NCBI GenBank assembly: GCA_937907525.1
Contig: CALCIB010000079.1
Coordinates: 1 to 22,009 of the forward strand
Direction: 5' to 3'
DNA length: 22,009 nucleotides
Origin: an uncultured Planctomycetales bacterium
GTDB taxonomy: Bacteria; Planctomycetota; Planctomycetia; Isosphaerales; Isosphaeraceae
In this document: in pieces, positions 20,952 through 22,009 of the stretch
Layout: every line of letters starts with the position of its first letter
Numbering within the stretch: position 1 is the stretch's first letter
Program-made: the position numbers and the translations under genes
Notes under the pieces: model-generated
Told to the model about the DNA's origin: nothing
Databases searched by the model: none
What the model saw: only the letters and a program-made list of their open reading frames with translations

Positions 20952-21881
20952 TCACCCTCCGCTCTTCAACTCCCCCCGGTTCTTGCGACGCCGCAACTCG
21001 GGGAGTTGACGATCCAGAAAATCGTCGCGGGCGTCGTCGGCGGCGCGTCGGAGACGGGACAGGAGCGCGACGGCGGCCCGATGGTAAGCGTCGTCGGAAT
21101 CCGCCTGGGCGAGCGACGCCGCCACGGCCGAAGCGGCGACCACCGCGTCTTGATGCGCGCCGAGGACGTCCTGAACTCCCCGGGCGAGGGCGACCAGCCG
21201 CGTTCCGCGGTTTTGGGCCCTGGGACCGAGCGTCGGGGCGATCAACTCGGTGACGTAGCGGGCGCGCTTGGCGACGATGCGAAGGTCGTGGAACGCCTGG
21301 TCGGGGCTGGCGGACGTCAGACCCCTGGACTCGCGCCGAAGCCGTCGCCACGCCCTCGCCACCAGCGGCGGCAAGACCTTGCGGCACGGCTTCCCAGCCT
21401 TTGGGATCGTCGCGGGGGCCGCGGCCGACCGCTCCAACTCGGCCATCAGGTCGCGGAACCGTCGGCCTCGAAGCATCCGGCCGACGGCCTTGACGGCTTG
21501 CCCCCGGCGCTCGGCCAGCGAGTCGAACAGCGGTCGGAGCGCCTCGCGGTCGGTGTCGCTCTCGCCGTTCGCCAATCGGTCGCGCAACACGTCCAGATCG
21601 CGAGTCTCTCCGAGCGTCGATCCGATCCAGCGGAGTTCGGCGACCAGTCGATCGCCCCATTCCGGGTCGATCAGCTTGCGGAACGCCCGCAACTGGCTGC
21701 GGAGCCGTCGCGACGCCGTCCGGAGCCGACGAATCCCTTTCGGATCGCCGGAACGCGCCCGCGCCCTCGCCGCGGCCAGCCGGGCGACGGCCGTCGAGAA
21801 CGCCTCGGCGATCGCGCGCGCGGCCGGGTCGTCCGGCCCGACTCGACTGGGAGGTTGCCGCGGATCGGGGCTGGACGTCAT
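20952..21881 (-). CDS. CHAD-domain protein
   Basis: The 309-residue all-helical protein is rich in Arg and has the two-fold CHAD arrangement: GIRRLRTASRRLRSQLRAF (49-67), GETRDLDVLRDRL, and the second copy HDLRIVAKRARYVTEL with His198 (198-213) and GVQDVLGAHQDAV. CHAD domains bind polyphosphate through basic residues and are often on polyphosphate granules. The conserved His of the first helix appears replaced by Arg; the second is kept. ATG 21881 is preceded by a weak GAGA; a GTG at 21941 in the same frame would add 20 residues, so the start is uncertain. No CYTH/triphosphatase domain is fused and none is adjacent. Confidence 0.87.
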   Translation of the reverse strand: MTSSPDPRQPPSRVGPDDPAARAIAEAFSTAVARLAAARARARSGDPKGIRRLRTASRRLRSQLRAFRKLIDPEWGDRLVAELRWIGSTLGETRDLDVLRDRLANGESDTDREALRPLFDSLAERRGQAVKAVGRMLRGRRFRDLMAELERSAAAPATIPKAGKPCRKVLPPLVARAWRRLRRESRGLTSASPDQAFHDLRIVAKRARYVTELIAPTLGPRAQNRGTRLVALARGVQDVLGAHQDAVVAASAVAASLAQADSDDAYHRAAVALLSRLRRAADDARDDFLDRQLPELRRRKNRGELKSGG

Positions 21882-21961
21882 AAAATCTCGATACGTTGAG
21901 GAGGGACGACCGACGTGGCGGCCTTCACCACCGCTCGTCACGGATTTCGGGGGCGAGAATC

Positions 21962-22009
21962 GTCTTCCCCCCTCGCGGGGGAAGACAGACCGCGAAGCGG
22001 TCAGATGAG
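21962..22009 (-). repeat. REP-like two-hairpin repeat, inverted, truncated by window edge
   Basis: Read on the minus strand: CTCATCT, hairpin GACCGC-TTC-GCGGTC, TGTCTTCCCCC with a complementary GGGGGAAGAC (hairpin B at 21986-21962). It is nearly identical to 18081-18126 and to 1-46, except for the stem of the short hairpin. Its missing part lies beyond the window end. Confidence 0.85.

Overview
The window is about 70% GC, with densely packed genes on both strands, GTG/TTG as well as ATG starts, and several protein types frequent in Planctomycetota: a secreted propeller protein, a HEPN pair, a small ParB-like protein, a SUI1/eIF1-like factor and an S46 peptidase. My best guess is a planctomycete of the Isosphaeraceae type (Paludisphaera or Singulisphaera relatives). 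This is inferred from protein flavour and composition; there is no rRNA or other marker. Both window ends lie inside the same dispersed repeat in opposite orientation, so the window may be a whole contig broken at repeats.

Left part (1-4481, all plus strand). After a repeat end comes a large exported protein with a beta-propeller-like N-terminus and a helical C-terminus. A chain of small genes follows: a HEPN-domain protein and its overlapping partner, a ParB-like protein coupled by ATGA to a 70-residue protein, a membrane-anchored ankyrin protein, and a HicB-HicA toxin-antitoxin pair. This is a typical accessory island of toxin-antitoxin type and orphan small genes. A secreted gamma-glutamyltransferase (4615-6363) follows, apparently driven by a promoter nearly identical to that of hicBA.

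6364-7434 is a gene-free stretch of about 1.07 kb built of nested repeats. A 302-bp MITE-like element with 50-bp imperfect terminal inverted repeats and a 9-bp target duplication sits inside a REP-like hairpin unit and itself carries an inverted pair of another hairpin repeat. An AT-rich inverted repeat and a further REP-like unit follow. An uninterrupted copy of the target repeat lies at 17941-18131, so the insertion can be read within the window.

Middle part. A small unknown protein (7435-7710) converges with an exported spermidine-synthase-like protein. Divergent from the latter is an S46 dipeptidyl-peptidase. A ParD-ParE toxin-antitoxin pair follows on the minus strand with a palindromic operator. 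A probable six-gene minus-strand operon then runs from 16270 down to 11627: thrC, dapB, an unknown cysteine-containing protein, a cyclic-phosphate-processing receiver (cREC) protein, a UDP-glucuronate decarboxylase and a SUI1-like protein. It mixes aspartate-family amino acid synthesis with sugar-nucleotide and RNA/translation-related functions.

Right part. An ArsR-type regulator is divergent from thrC. Beyond it lie a sugar-phosphate isomerase/epimerase-like TIM barrel, the composite REP-like repeat, an FHA-GGDEF diguanylate cyclase divergent from a site-2-type M50 protease with a C-terminal CBS region, an HNH endonuclease probably co-transcribed with the protease, a CHAD protein and the terminal repeat. 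No tRNA, rRNA, CRISPR array, prophage or intact transposase was seen.
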